A DNA stretch of 64,000 nt from Aplidium turbinatum (GCA_918807975.1 OU964924.1:23543695-23607694); one strand, 5' to 3'; counted from the first letter of the stretch, positions 56,401-60,550 are shown. Made by a program: numbers and translations. Notes: a model not told the origin generated them from the letters alone.

Positions 56401-59400
56401 TCTCAGGTGAGTCCGGATTCAAACCCATTCACCACACCACCTCCGTCGGATCTTCCTTCTTCATACATTGATCCCAGCATCCTCATTACCAAAATTCAAG
56501 CCACCCATCAAGTGAGAATTATATCAATTTTGAAACATTTTTTAACTACTTGTATTTAAATATTTAAGACACAACTCTAATTTTGACGTAATTTTGACGT
56601 CTTTGTAATTTTGACGTTTGACGTCTTTAATAATTTTGACGTTTTTGTAATTTTGACGTCATACGTTAGTTCAACTTTTTTCAACATCAGTCGTTTCTAT
56701 ATTTAGTTTAACACTTTTTTGCTGTGTCGTCATCACCAGAAGAGTCATTGCAATATTCTTTAAACTTTCAGACGATCAGCGATGCATTGGCGACGAAGTG
56801 CAAGTACCTCGCTGAAATGTCCGGACTGGATGAACAAATGTTGGAAGAAATGCTCGACATATCCGCCGCGGATAGTGAACCTGAACCGAGCATTCTTATA
56901 AAACATTCAATTTTTTGCGGTAAGTTCAATCGCATGTCTCTGGTAGTGAAGTTGTGACAAACGCTAGCAATAGCAAGGCAAAGAGTTGTTAATTTTTAAA
57001 ATTAGTTTGTGCTGAACGCTCGCAAGCTTCAATAATTGGCAAGTCTTTGATGTGCGTTTCGAATTCACTAACAAAGCGTCATTGGCTTTCTGTTGAAACA
57101 GGCGTTGATTTGCACGTCGAAAGGAAATAAAAGATTTCAAAATATTTTTGTTTCGATTAGTCCTAAATTCCAGCATTGTGTAATATAAACTGAGAATGAA
57201 AACTTATTCAAAGATGTTACGGTATGCCAGTTAAGTGAAAACCGATTGCTTTTTTTATTGTGAACATCGACTTAATTTTTGTGCCGATGATAACGAGCAT
57301 GCTCTGCCCTCGTTTAGCTTTCACTCTAAGCCCGCAGTTTCCAGAAGAAAGATTAAGAGGGATTGTGATGGAATAATTTTCATCATCAATTATTCGTAAA
57401 TCTTTTCATGCATTTGTCATCTTCCTGACAAACATATGCCCAAGGTTTTGCAATGCGTCGTGTAAACTTAACTTGCTTTGGTTTGCTTGTCATAGCTGGT
57501 GCTTACATCACTTTCGGGCAGTTTAACGTTAAAACCTGTAATATTTAATTAATTGTTGTTCTTTTAATTTTTCAGTTGATAAACTGACCGGATTACTGAA
57601 CGATTGCGCAACTCCTGAAAACACCTTTCTCCGATCACGAAGTGAATCGCAACCGGATCCAACCAGTTCAAACCGGCTTTCGATTGTGGAAAATGAAACC
57701 GGATATCACAGCGACAGCGGGCCTACCAGTCCCCCCGAGAAGTGGGCCGATCCTGTACCCCACCCTAGCCGGCTGTCATCAAATGATCTGGCTCCGTCCC
57801 CTTTGGAAGAGTCCTCTTCAACCTTATTCTCAGTGCCAGACTTACCCCTAAGTGAAAGCGACCCCGCCCTTTCAGAAGTCCTAACAGAGCAATTTGAACC
57901 CAACTCTCCAGACAGCCTTATTAAAAACCAGGGATCACACAGCAGCTTATCAACGACGACACCAAGTTTAAACCTGCCTGCTGACGACACCACACCAGAT
58001 GCCACCAAGTCACGACCACAATCGGGCGTGGACTTGTGCGCCAGAGCCGGCATTGTTCCAATCAAGAAGATGATGGACATTGTCACATGTCTGCAGGCTC
58101 AGTTGACCCAACTCATGGTGAGTCTTAGCGTTCTTATTGCGTCTCTTTCACGTTGCGTCCACATCGCTTAACATCGAAATAAAGTAACGATGGAAATTTT
58201 TATGACCGTTTTGTTTTAATCAAGTTTCATGGGAATTTGTGTTTTAAAACTTTTTCCTTTCAGCATATCATGGAAGAAAGCGAAATAGATCGCCAGCGCT
58301 TTCGTGCAGAAAACCAACAGATCCGAGAAGAGCTGCTAAAAATGGAGGTAGCCATGGATTACAACGAATAAGAATATTCTGAATGCATTTTTAAGACTAA
58401 TTTAAAACCTGGATGTTTGGAATGGTTTCATAGTAAAATCATCACCGCACTCAACATCACCGATGTTTCAACAAACTCGACTCTGAGCTTATCACTCGTG
58501 AACACATGATCACTCATGAGCACATGATCACTCTTGAAGACGTCACATGATCACTCATGAACACATGATCACTCATGAACACATGATCACTCATGAACAC
58601 ATGATCACTCATGAACACATGATCACTCATGAACACATGATCACTCATGAACACATGATCATTCCTGAACGCATAATCACTCATGAACACATGATCACTC
58701 ATGAACGCATGATCACTCATAAACACATGATCACTCCTGAACACATGATCACTCATGAACACGTGATCACTCATCATGAAAACATGATCACTCGTGAACT
58801 GATCATCATGAAGTTTGAATCTTTGTAATTGAGTTTTTGATTGTGGTTTTTCGTTTATTATCATTGTTGTTAAATGTTATATCTGGTTAAGCAAGACTTT
58901 GGTTTCGTCATTCCCTAAAATTATATTTTGTTCAGAACGAAGAACCCCCTACGTACGCTGACGTGGTCCAAGGTGACGTGAATGCCGGTGACGTGTTAAA
59001 GTAATTATGAGTTTATCATTTTGTAATAATTCGTTAATCTGTTGTAGTGCTTAAGCGTGATGTTACTAAGGCAGGTTATCTTATTTCTCTGTCCTTGTGT
59101 TCTTGGTACTTTCTCCATCGTTACCGACATGCCGATGGAATGATCGGTAAACATTGACCACACTGCAGTGGTTTACCAGCCAGCAAAATGTTGTTTTTTT
59201 AACGTGCATGGTAAATGACGTCTGCAGACGTGGAATCAGTCTAAAAAGAACTAATTTGCCAGCTGGGTTTATTTTTCCATCTGATCTTCAAAGTCTCCTT
59301 TTTTGAATGTTGTAGGATTCTTTTTACTGGTTTTATGCAGATCATCAATAGCAGATGGCTTTAACCATTTCTTGCCTCCATTGAACGACATTGTGTGGTT

Positions 59401-59782
59401 GTTTGACTTCATTTTGAAGACTGTTGCTTGCTGCTATCGAGTGGAGGTTTTGATTGTTTTTCATGAAAATACTTCGGTTTGGAATGAGTTTTCCCAAAGC
59501 GAATTGTTTTATGTGCCAGCGTAATTGTTTGCATGTCTAAACTCTGATTTTTGCCGGTTGTGACTTGACGTTTCAAATTCTGATTGTTTTTTAGATGATT
59601 ATCGCCACGTCGTTTTCATGACATCATCAATTGGAAGCGTCCCGCAGATGACGACACGCTCACAGAGCGGAGCTCATGTTCTGACGTTACACCGCAGCTA
59701 TTCCAATGACATCGGCTTGCGTGACGATGCAAGTTCCACGTCACCAGACAAGCACTTGACTCGCCGCTCGACTGGCTTTTGA
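3593..59782 (+). CDS. ARHGEF11/12: PDZ-RhoGEF/LARG-type Rho guanine-nucleotide exchange factor, multi-exon, 5' end missing
   Basis: Predicted to load GTP onto RhoA downstream of G12/13-coupled and plexin-type receptors, acting at the plasma membrane and on the actin cytoskeleton. Exons: 3593-3643, 5351-5436, 6986-7093, 7469-7518, 9903-9960, 15374-15513, 15944-16015, 16988-17089, 18563-18635, 20612-20682, (alternative 25690-26694), 37996-38184, 38852-38938, 39427-39549, 40773-40874, 41123-41165, 42341-42423, 43034-43188, 43648-43686, 43969-44074, 44451-44589, 46180-46500, 48752-48875, 49128-49253, 49668-49794, 50667-50822, 51215-51391, 51540-51665, 52036-52153, 52546-52649, 52778-52861, 53159-53243, 53434-53595, 53914-54038, 54309-54397, 55653-55722, 56407-56511, 56772-56919, 57576-58117, 58264-58347, 58936-58990, 59595-59782. 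All phases agree, giving about 1,664 residues without the alternative exon (human LARG, from memory, is about 1,540). The PDZ, RGS-homology, DH, PH order is diagnostic of the family. The start codon was not found. Exon edges come from splice signals and family resemblance, not transcripts. Confidence 0.93.
3644..6053. other. Introns around the second exon, low-complexity AT
   Basis: AT-rich, with a degenerate ttaataaat repeat at about 5140-5215. Apart from the exon at 5351-5436 nothing coding is visible. Confidence 0.4.
6055..6812. mobile_element. hAT-like element with 8-bp target duplication and a transposase C-terminal relic
   Basis: Ends are AGGGTTGCAAAATTCCCGGG on the left and, read inward from the right, TTACGGTTGTAAA followed by GGAAAGTTTCCGGGAATT. 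These resemble a hAT family (Zaphod-like) with TTCCCGGGAA-type ends. CTGTAGTT flanks it on both sides (6047-6054 and 6813-6820), an 8-bp target duplication as expected for hAT. On the minus strand (about 6329-6530) is a transposase tail, GEKLVSVRSNLALFEP, then an acidic stretch ending EEMLTGSN and a stop. An upstream NRLASKR lies in another frame. The element is about 758 bp, internally deleted and non-functional, inside the intron before the first PDZ exon. Confidence 0.7.
6986..15513 (+). CDS. ARHGEF11/12: PDZ domain exons (6986-7093, 7469-7518, 9903-9960, 15374-15513)
   Basis: Four exons build one PDZ domain, about residues 50-127 of the visible protein. Key stretches in order are MKCIGVQKDDKGYGLTVSGE (first strand and carboxylate loop, here YGLTV in the GLGF position), PVYIQSVKQ, DGAAAKAGVSQGDRILK, INAMKVTDLNHVDVVKLIK and SYIAFTLLG. 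These follow the LARG/PDZ-RhoGEF PDZ closely, where the domain binds C-terminal motifs of plexin-B and some GPCRs or IGF1R. The last exon runs on into a Pro/Ser-rich linker ending QPQKK in phase 0. Introns inside the domain total more than 7 kb and carry several transposons. Confidence 0.93.
8685..9461. mobile_element. DNA-transposon-like element with CCGGCAGCCATCG termini
   Basis: The left end reads CCGGCAGCCATCGCGGCC, and the right end is its inverse (ggccacgatggctgccgg), an 18-bp terminal inverted repeat with one mismatch. Subterminal GGCCGCCGG/TTTGGCCGCCG words also occur at both ends. Length is about 777 bp with no transposase frame. A decayed palindromic MITE sits inside at about 8985-9085. 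The CG-rich ends contrast with the AT-rich intron. The superfamily is unassigned because no clear target duplication was seen. Confidence 0.5.
10320..12365 (+). mobile_element. About 2-kb insertion with ATAAAAT-rich ends and broken protein frames
   Basis: Clusters of the word atcataaaat lie at both ends (about 10338-10425 and 12228-12340), in the same orientation. Between them, several + frames look protein-like but are interrupted: LGKETIEAICKQCVTQASKF, SGYG-region KARLQWLRYQSENILDEFY, RIDYYWTKIGGLLDGAGIKK and a coiled coil, EDEIKKTEASIKAADEIIRD with KALDRNVLQAAEARIDMGR. The last two look like the tail of a transposon-encoded protein, possibly hAT-like. I do not recognise the family for certain. 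It is a decayed insertion in the 5.4-kb intron before the last PDZ exon. Confidence 0.5.
13786..13873. mobile_element. Palindromic MITE, full-length copy
   Basis: An 88-bp near-perfect palindrome flanked by TA on both sides. It starts CCCAGACAGCAAATT and ends TTGTTGTCTGGG, and its centre is attcaacgtctgcagac and its mirror, with no spacer. TA flanks suggest a Tc1/mariner-like or similar transposase mobilised it. It has no coding capacity. This is the reference copy for the family. Confidence 0.8.
14395..14500. repeat. Fragment of a hAT-type MITE (GTTCTTAACC ends)
   Basis: Contains gcagtagttcttaacc and, a few bases on, gttcttaaccgttcgaaccc, words typical of hAT non-autonomous elements (CAGTGGTTCTTAACC). 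At 14420-14436 is a short palindrome, gatcttaagttaagatc. Ends are unclear. Confidence 0.35.
15611..15868 (+). CDS. Possible phase 0-0 cassette exon, 86 codons
   Basis: An open stretch follows a good acceptor (tatcctttag). It starts in phase 0, the phase in which the previous exon ends (15513), and a GT donor at 15869 restores phase 0 before the next exon at 15944. It could therefore be included or skipped without breaking the frame. The first half looks protein-like (WLPCLPPPNLNLQPTG). The second half is Cys-rich and less convincing, and I know no counterpart in the family. The donor (CCT|GTAAAC) is mediocre. It may be a chance open frame. Confidence 0.3.
15944..20682 (+). CDS. ARHGEF11/12: Coiled-coil and linker exons (15944-16015, 16988-17089, 18563-18635, 20612-20682)
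   Basis: The first two exons give a charged, heptad-like helix (HEQKVVTIKKMLEQETAEVE then RIKEEYARNPEPKILKQLGS and MKQDLEKQLWK). It sits between PDZ and RGS-homology, where LARG and PDZ-RhoGEF have a short coiled coil. The exon 15944-16015 ends with a GC donor (GAG|GCAAGT). The next two exons are short and acidic or serine-rich (CEEKAAISPTSQ; GSSDPNEDRKASEH) and end in phase 0. Phases match throughout: 0, 0, 1, then a split GGA codon, then 0. The last two exons are variable linker and rest mainly on splice sites and phase. Confidence 0.8.
16500..16890 (-). mobile_element. LINE 3'-end fragment, strongly decayed
   Basis: The plus strand shares words with the fragment at 54.7-55.1 kb: ccactagtgggggtgg, cacattgctctcgccat and cgttcttctcagaatt. 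On the minus strand these correspond to the LRRTxxxMxRAMCG and terminal regions of a non-LTR retrotransposon ORF2. The frame here is broken throughout. It lies in the intron between the two coiled-coil exons, antisense to the gene. Confidence 0.6.
18461..18772. repeat. Two partial palindromic MITEs flanking a short exon
   Basis: One partial copy at about 18461-18518 (ccagagagcaaaatccgtctgcagac...) and one decayed copy at about 18692-18772 (ttgctttaacgtcagcaagcgttgaagcaa) lie on either side of the exon 18563-18635. Confidence 0.55.
19790..19925 (+). other. Unrecognised open stretch, possibly a retroelement scrap
   Basis: The + frame reads KGHVNRRNLTVDNTNDREEW then RYHCKQLIAHD. The NDREEWR pattern recalls the tail of some LINE ORF2 proteins, but the match is weak. 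It has no splice sites that fit the host gene. Confidence 0.2.
20874..20961. mobile_element. Palindromic MITE, full-length copy with changed centre
   Basis: Starts ccagacagaaaaatcc, ends ttttgttgtctggg. The centre reads attcaacgtatcaaaacgtt instead of the GTCTGCAGAC core. It lies 190 bp after the exon ending at 20682. Confidence 0.7.
20962..25689. other. Intron with scattered MITE relics
   Basis: No exon recognised. Decayed palindromic MITE pieces lie at about 23713-23766, 24700-24768 and 24991-25067, and a tRNA-like SINE scrap at 23639-23712. An open stretch at 23341-23473 (VRLKQKFSKRALATVQLAQL) is protein-like but lacks fitting splice sites. Confidence 0.5.
23639..23712 (-). repeat. tRNA-derived SINE or tRNA pseudogene fragment
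   Basis: The minus strand shows an A-box-like TGGCCCAGAAGT and, 33 bases on, a B-box-like AGTTCGATACC with the spacing of a tRNA promoter. The arms do not pair well enough for a working tRNA. A decayed MITE follows immediately. Confidence 0.45.
25690..26694 (+). CDS. ARHGEF11/12: Large Ser/Pro-rich exon with its own ATG (25711), likely alternative 5' end of the RhoGEF
   Basis: There is an open frame from ATG 25711 to a clean donor (GTCAAG|GTAAGA), 328 codons, ending in phase 0 and so fitting the next exon at 37996. It is rich in Ser, with basic clusters (RKMIRRSLSSP) and SH3-type proline motifs EKPPPIPLKLGKSKK and RSIPPLPPKRTKSR. A strong acceptor (a T-rich tract ending cgattttag) lies at 25689, but an in-frame TAA at 25702-25704 blocks joining to the upstream phase-0 exon. 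The simplest reading is an alternative first coding exon with a spliced or trans-spliced leader, giving a RhoGEF without PDZ. A second AG at 25720-25722 would join the upstream exon in frame, so an internal exon is not excluded. No known domain is seen. Confidence 0.8.
28730..28793. mobile_element. Palindromic MITE lacking its centre
   Basis: Has both ends (cccagacaccaaaattcg and acggattttgctgtgtagg), but the arms meet at tttttacatttacaatgcaaa, so the central palindrome is deleted. Confidence 0.7.
31113..31183. mobile_element. Palindromic MITE lacking its centre
   Basis: Ends ctccagcttgcaaaatcag and accagttttgctggctggag. The arms meet at ttacattaaatcaatgtaa, so the core around GTCTGCAGAC is missing. 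Confidence 0.7.
31400..31528 (+). CDS. Possible alternative terminal exon
   Basis: After an acceptor-like tract (ttctgtttttctacaaaag), a phase-0 frame follows: KKK, then TAYENESAESYRIKHLEPLS and a Ser-rich tail to a TAA stop. Its phase matches the donor at 26694 (and at 20682). Use of this exon would give a short form ending before the RGS-homology, DH and PH domains. The composition is more protein-like than the surrounding intron. Against it, the AG is followed by ten A's, the pyrimidine tract is interrupted, and no poly(A) signal is obvious. Confidence 0.25.
   Translation, partial: KKKTAYENESAESYRIKHLEPLSSRSSEMLKSEFVSNGKSQS
35490..35581. mobile_element. Palindromic MITE, diverged full-length copy
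   Basis: Starts cctaagacagcaaatcaacc and ends ggttaatttgctttatggg. The centre has drifted (gatgttgatgc). Confidence 0.65.
37313..37391. mobile_element. Palindromic MITE with one arm shortened
   Basis: Starts cccagacagcaaatcaatcg and ends actgatttgctatctggg. The left arm has lost about ten bases next to the centre (attgtgcagacgttgaatca), while the right arm is whole. Confidence 0.75.
37996..44074 (+). CDS. ARHGEF11/12: RGS-homology domain exons and their acidic N-terminal lead-in
   Basis: Nine or ten exons from 37996 to 44074 encode the rgRGS module that binds G-alpha 12/13 and can act as a GAP. The lead-in contains FEPNNPFSEKY and the acidic stretch NFEDDDIVADNE, in the position of the acidic GAP motif before the helical box in p115/PDZ-RhoGEF. 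Then come LEKLRQRPAHLAVFFNYVIA (the RPAHL(A/G)VF signature), LLTVVVDSFKQLTSSKD, PYKVAVDEGIARSI, IREQLSIYRMKRRLGLANLF (matching the YRxKRxLGLxxLxG signature) and DEIIMPTLTELL. The domain ends near QEALQAFLSQYG. All joins keep frame, including split codons at 41165/42341, 43188/43648 and 43686/43969. Confidence 0.92.
38226..38311. mobile_element. Palindromic MITE, diverged copy
   Basis: Starts ccccagtcatcaaatcag, contains ttcaacgtctgcggaggtt, and ends ttgatttggtggctgg. It begins 42 bp after the exon ending at 38184. Confidence 0.65.
39709..39793. mobile_element. Palindromic MITE, near-perfect copy
   Basis: Starts ccaggtacaaaaattag and ends ccaatttttgtacctg, with centre caacgtctgcagacattg. The arms agree even where they differ from other copies (GGTACAAAAATT), so the two arms have changed together or this is a subfamily. 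Confidence 0.75.
40080..40170. mobile_element. Palindromic MITE copy
   Basis: Starts ctgggtcagcaaaccattc, contains attcaacgtctgcagacg, and ends tttgcctactggg after a short extra segment. Confidence 0.6.
40612..40662. repeat. Short palindromic cluster (TAAACCGGTTTA)
   Basis: attaaaccggtttaat is a perfect palindrome, followed by accggtttaaactggt and ttttaaccg. It may be the end of a small foldback element or a binding-site cluster. Confidence 0.35.
41726..42063. mobile_element. hAT-type MITE with GGAGTCGGAGTCG ends
   Basis: Left end caggtctgtggagtcgga, right end (read inward) CAAGGCTGCGGAGCCGAG. This is the widespread animal hAT terminus CAAGGCTGYGGAGTCGG. Length is about 338 bp. The flanks gtttcaac and ttttgaac are an imperfect 8-bp duplication (6 of 8). 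No transposase frame. It lies in the intron 41166-42340. Confidence 0.65.
43738..43822. mobile_element. Palindromic MITE copy close to an exon
   Basis: Starts tagctaacaaatctgtc and ends actaatttgttgcctggg; centre ctacatctgttgacgtt. It begins about 50 bp after the 39-bp exon 43648-43686. Confidence 0.65.
44451..49794 (+). CDS. ARHGEF11/12: RGS to DH linker exons (44451-44589, 46180-46500, 48752-48875, 49128-49253, 49668-49794)
   Basis: Five exons encode a low-complexity basic and Ser-rich linker. Recognisable parts are GIGGIFGVKGRKQ, SFIHERISTGSKRDKSVRNL, SKTMSFDGANVAE, DASNPFLTSQDNE (an NPF motif), an Arg/Ser-rich segment (SRPSRSGSFRRRRDD) and an acidic end, FIDLPNFSGDPE, just before DH. In PDZ-RhoGEF and LARG this linker is also disordered, basic and phosphorylated, and helps autoinhibition and membrane or actin contacts. 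That role here is inferred from position. Serines in RSxS-like contexts could be kinase targets. Phases are 0 to 1, 1 to 1, 1 to 2, 2 to 2 and 2 to 0, all consistent. Confidence 0.85.
44590..46003. other. Intron without recognised features
   Basis: AT-rich. A (CAG)5-(CAA) run at about 45776-45792 follows an acceptor-like cag but leads only to a short poly-Ala frame and stop, so I do not call an exon. Confidence 0.4.
46004..46090. mobile_element. Palindromic MITE, near-perfect copy
   Basis: Starts cctcagacagtaaaaatccg and ends aattttgttgcctgggg. The centre ttcaacgtctgcagacgttg and its arms are a perfect palindrome over more than 40 bp. It lies 90 bp upstream of the acceptor at 46179. Confidence 0.8.
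47666..48398. mobile_element. Long foldback element with about 275-bp inverted arms
   Basis: The left arm (about 47666-47940) recurs in inverse orientation at about 48122-48398 with roughly 85-90% identity by eye, separated by about 180 bp. Shared words include aacacggccaaatatgttgc / AACACGGTCAAATATGTTGC and gagtctgaattgttacaatc, found in both arms. Both arms carry the peptide ISKSLNCYNHS followed by DKPVIFPL in the inward-reading direction. It could be a foldback DNA transposon, or an inverted duplication of one older fragment. It lies in the intron 46501-48751. Confidence 0.7.
48548..48725. repeat. Degenerate minisatellite, period about 36 bp
   Basis: The motif aactgcaganaccaaactaa recurs about five times with drift (e.g. 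aactgtggataccaaact, aattgcagacacccaact, aactgttgaaaccaaact). It ends about 25 bp before the acceptor at 48751. Confidence 0.5.
49855..50035 (-). mobile_element. LINE 3'-end fragment
   Basis: The minus strand, over three frames, gives RGTPKEDDG, the equivalent of INWM-TAKDRM-W and QQWDD-LMMMI, then a gatgatgat tail. This is the common C-terminus of many non-LTR retrotransposons (INWMxxAKDRxxWR...QQWD). It lies in the intron 49795-50666, antisense to the gene. The rest of that intron (50040-50660) shows nothing recognisable. Confidence 0.55.
50667..52861 (+). CDS. ARHGEF11/12: DH (Dbl homology) domain exons
   Basis: Exons 50667-50822, 51215-51391, 51540-51665, 52036-52153, 52546-52649 and 52778-52861 encode the catalytic DH domain, about residues 876-1086. 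Conserved region 1 is EIKRQQIINEFIYTEQHHVR with the DH glutamate. Next come the LSAEELNQAFPHLKDIL and VIKEIGDILLARFDGDGG segments and YCGNQSTVLSLIKEKIKKD. The conserved region 3 helix, FQRLTKYPLLLENIMKNT, is nearly the same as vertebrate LARG (MQRLTKYPLLL). It ends at CREILAFVNQAVKEAEDKQ. The segment at 50667 before DH (IDIDASEQHWSEKVPKTVT) matches the LARG region with the autoinhibitory N-terminal extension. The exchange core looks intact. Confidence 0.97.
51780..51847. mobile_element. Palindromic MITE lacking its centre
   Basis: Starts cccagctagcaaaatgc and ends ccaactttgctgactagg. The arms meet at tttttacgttaaatcaatgt, with the core missing. Confidence 0.7.
53159..54038 (+). CDS. ARHGEF11/12: PH domain exons (53159-53243, 53434-53595, 53914-54038)
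   Basis: The PH domain follows DH directly, as in all Lbc/LARG-type RhoGEFs. Visible landmarks are LLQGPLKFRIGQMDKRKEIS, LYDDVLVLLQKQEERYTLKC (LARG has LLEDILVLLQKQDDRLVLRC), VRNVATGDKRAFFAMYTS, PKMYEFVTSSATVKKQWMEI with the near-invariant Trp of the C-terminal helix, and the lysine tail TKKK. In PDZ-RhoGEF the hydrophobic patch around the equivalent of RAFF binds active RhoA-GTP for feedback. The Phe is kept here, so that surface may be conserved. The last exon ends at a GC donor (AAG|GCAAGT). Confidence 0.95.
54065..54152. mobile_element. Palindromic MITE, full-length near-perfect copy
   Basis: 88 bp, TA on both sides (54063-54064 and 54153-54154). Starts cctagacacaaattaaccg, ends gttgatttgttgtatggg. 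The centre is a perfect palindrome around GTCTGCAGAC, the same length as the copy at 13786. It lies right after the PH exon with the GC donor. Confidence 0.8.
54205..54285 (-). repeat. tRNA-derived SINE fragment
   Basis: The minus strand has GAGTTCGAATC, a good B box, preceded by CGAAGGCCAC as in the fragment at 23.6 kb (CGAAGGACAT). The A-box half is poorly kept. This suggests a shared tRNA-derived SINE family. Confidence 0.4.
54309..58347 (+). CDS. ARHGEF11/12: C-terminal tail exons (54309-54397, 55653-55722, 56407-56511, 56772-56919, 57576-58117, 58264-58347)
   Basis: Six in-frame exons follow the PH domain. They carry an NPF motif (SPDSNPFTTPPPSD), a helix (LATKCKYLAEMSGLDEQMLE), and a long Ser/Pro-rich acidic stretch in the 542-bp exon (SESDPALSEVLTEQFEPNSP, YHSDSGPTSPPEKWADP). 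A final amphipathic helix spans two exons: IKKMMDIVTCLQAQLTQLM then HIMEESEIDRQRFRAENQQI and REELLKME. LARG also ends with a helical segment thought to mediate C-terminal self-association, so a coiled-coil dimerisation role is plausible. Phases are 0, 2, 0, 0, 1, 0, 0. Confidence 0.88.
54680..55200 (-). mobile_element. LINE ORF2 C-terminal fragment with (GAT)n tail
   Basis: The minus strand is open for 118 codons (55051 to 54695) and contains ARANGVRWYGHVIRGEEGSF, LRNALDLKVDGKRKRGRPRR and DARDRVKWRKGIKT. These are hallmarks of the C-terminus of a large class of non-LTR retrotransposons (RWxGHV...GRPxxxW). Upstream, in another frame, is LAILRRTERSMVRAMCG. It ends in tcatcatcatcatcat, that is (GAT)n on its own strand, a microsatellite 3' tail. 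5'-truncated, antisense to the host gene, less decayed than the related copy at 16.5 kb. Confidence 0.85.
55201..56406. other. Introns, nothing recognised apart from one exon
   Basis: AT-rich sequence around the exon 55653-55722. A gtcaaggtctgtgtcaaggtcg short repeat lies at about 55560-55592. Confidence 0.4.
56579..56665. repeat. Tandem (taattttgacgt) repeat upstream of an exon
   Basis: Five or six spaced copies of aattttgacgt, several as ttgacgtc, ending about 100 bp before the acceptor at 56771. Confidence 0.6.
58491..58802. repeat. 18-bp minisatellite, 17 units
   Basis: Unit atcactcatgaacacatg repeated 17 times; one unit is 23 bp, one 21 bp and the last 15 bp. Most units match or differ by one or two bases. 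Because 18 is a multiple of three, it is open on both strands (MITHEH and SDHVFM repeats), which I read as a by-product. It lies in the intron 58348-58935, near the gene's 3' end. Confidence 0.9.
58936..59782 (+). CDS. ARHGEF11/12: Last exons with PPxY motif and two possible C-termini
   Basis: After a good acceptor (ttttgttcag) the frame reads NEEPPTYADVVQGDVNAGDV and, if unspliced, stops at 59002-59004. PPTY is a PPxY motif, the core ligand of WW domains. Two phase-1 donors inside the exon (after 58972, AAG|GTGACG, and after 58990, CCG|GTGACG) can each join the acceptor at 59594 (gttttttag). That adds about 61 residues, Ser/Thr-rich (MTSSIGSVPQMTTRSQSG, RRSTGF) with a stop at 59780-59782. 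The downstream frame looks coding, so I favour the spliced form as the main or an alternative end. Confidence 0.6.
59175..59267. mobile_element. Palindromic MITE, diverged copy
   Basis: Starts accagccagcaaaatg and ends ctaatttgccagctggg, with gacgtctgcagacgtgg at the centre. It lies in the last intron. Confidence 0.7.
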
Positions 59783-59799
59783 CTGACGACACGATATCA

Positions 59800-59839
59800 T
59801 GACGTCACGATATCATGACGTCACTGTGTCGTGACGTCA
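59800..59839. promoter_or_regulatory. Three TGACGTCA (CRE-type) sites at 16-bp spacing
   Basis: TGACGTCA occurs at 59800-59807, 59816-59823 and 59832-59839. The first two are in a repeated acgatatcatgacgtc unit. They lie 18 bp after the last stop codon, in the presumed 3' UTR. The CREB/ATF consensus is exact, but function here is unproven and the array may simply be a small tandem duplication. Confidence 0.5.
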
Positions 59840-60464
59840 TGAAGGCTTAGCTGTAAATAGACGAGCGGAAAAAAGTTCAGACTCTCCAGCTCTGAAAGCC
59901 TCGTTTATACTAAATCGATTCAGAGAAATAAGTGCTTTTTTATTTTTTATTTTATTAATAAGAATGACGAATAACAAGTGACCGAAATGTATTGGACGTT
60001 TCGTTCTGTTTCGCTTCACATTTGTTGGTGCTCTTGGCCTGTTTTTGTCAAACAAACAAACAATGATCGTGGTTGTTCATAGTAGGCCTAAATCCGAAGT
60101 CCCATTTGATGTGCTCTGGTTTGTAGGTGGAAATTGTTATGTATTTGTAATGCTTGTCCACGTTGCTATTTACGTTATGTCCGCGCCTTCAATAGCACGA
60201 GATATCTTTGATATGTGGAGGTGGCTTGCTTCTTAGATAGTAGTCTGCCAGTCGAGTTGAACTTTAATGCAAATCATCTTTTATTTTTGTGTCCGTTTTG
60301 GTTTTGCGCAGTTGTTTCTATCATTTGTTGCTATGCGTCAAAGGCATCTATGTCAAAGAAGCCGATAAAATCTTAATTCCATTGATTAACCGGGATATAC
60401 TTCCCTGGGTTAAAAAGCTCCACATCTCAACATTGTCAGGTGTATCACCAACGGAACAGTAGTT
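59840..60464. other. Presumed 3' UTR and intergenic DNA
   Basis: No canonical AATAAA close to the stop. T-rich stretches at about 59935-59955 and 60275-60290 could belong to a 3' end. No gene seen. Confidence 0.35.
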
Positions 60465-60550
60465 GACTAGACAAAAACCTGTCATCTTTACATTGATTCA
60501 ACGTCTGCAGACGTTGAATCAATGTAAAAATGACGGCTTTGTTGTCTGGA
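60465..60550. mobile_element. Palindromic MITE, near-perfect copy outside the gene
   Basis: Starts gactagacaaaaacctgtc, ends acggctttgttgtctgga; the centre is perfect around GTCTGCAGAC. A decayed second copy lies at about 60713-60785. Confidence 0.75.

Noticed and set aside
57706-58086. 126-codon minus-strand open frame
   Set aside because: Antisense shadow of the 542-bp coding exon 57576-58117.
58514-58864. Open frames of about 93-116 codons on both strands with MITHEH or SDHVFM repeats
   Set aside because: They are a by-product of the 18-bp minisatellite (period divisible by three) inside an intron.
13786-60550. Regularly recurring palindromes that could suggest a CRISPR array
   Set aside because: Copies are dispersed kilobases apart in animal introns with TA flanks and no spacers; they are MITEs.
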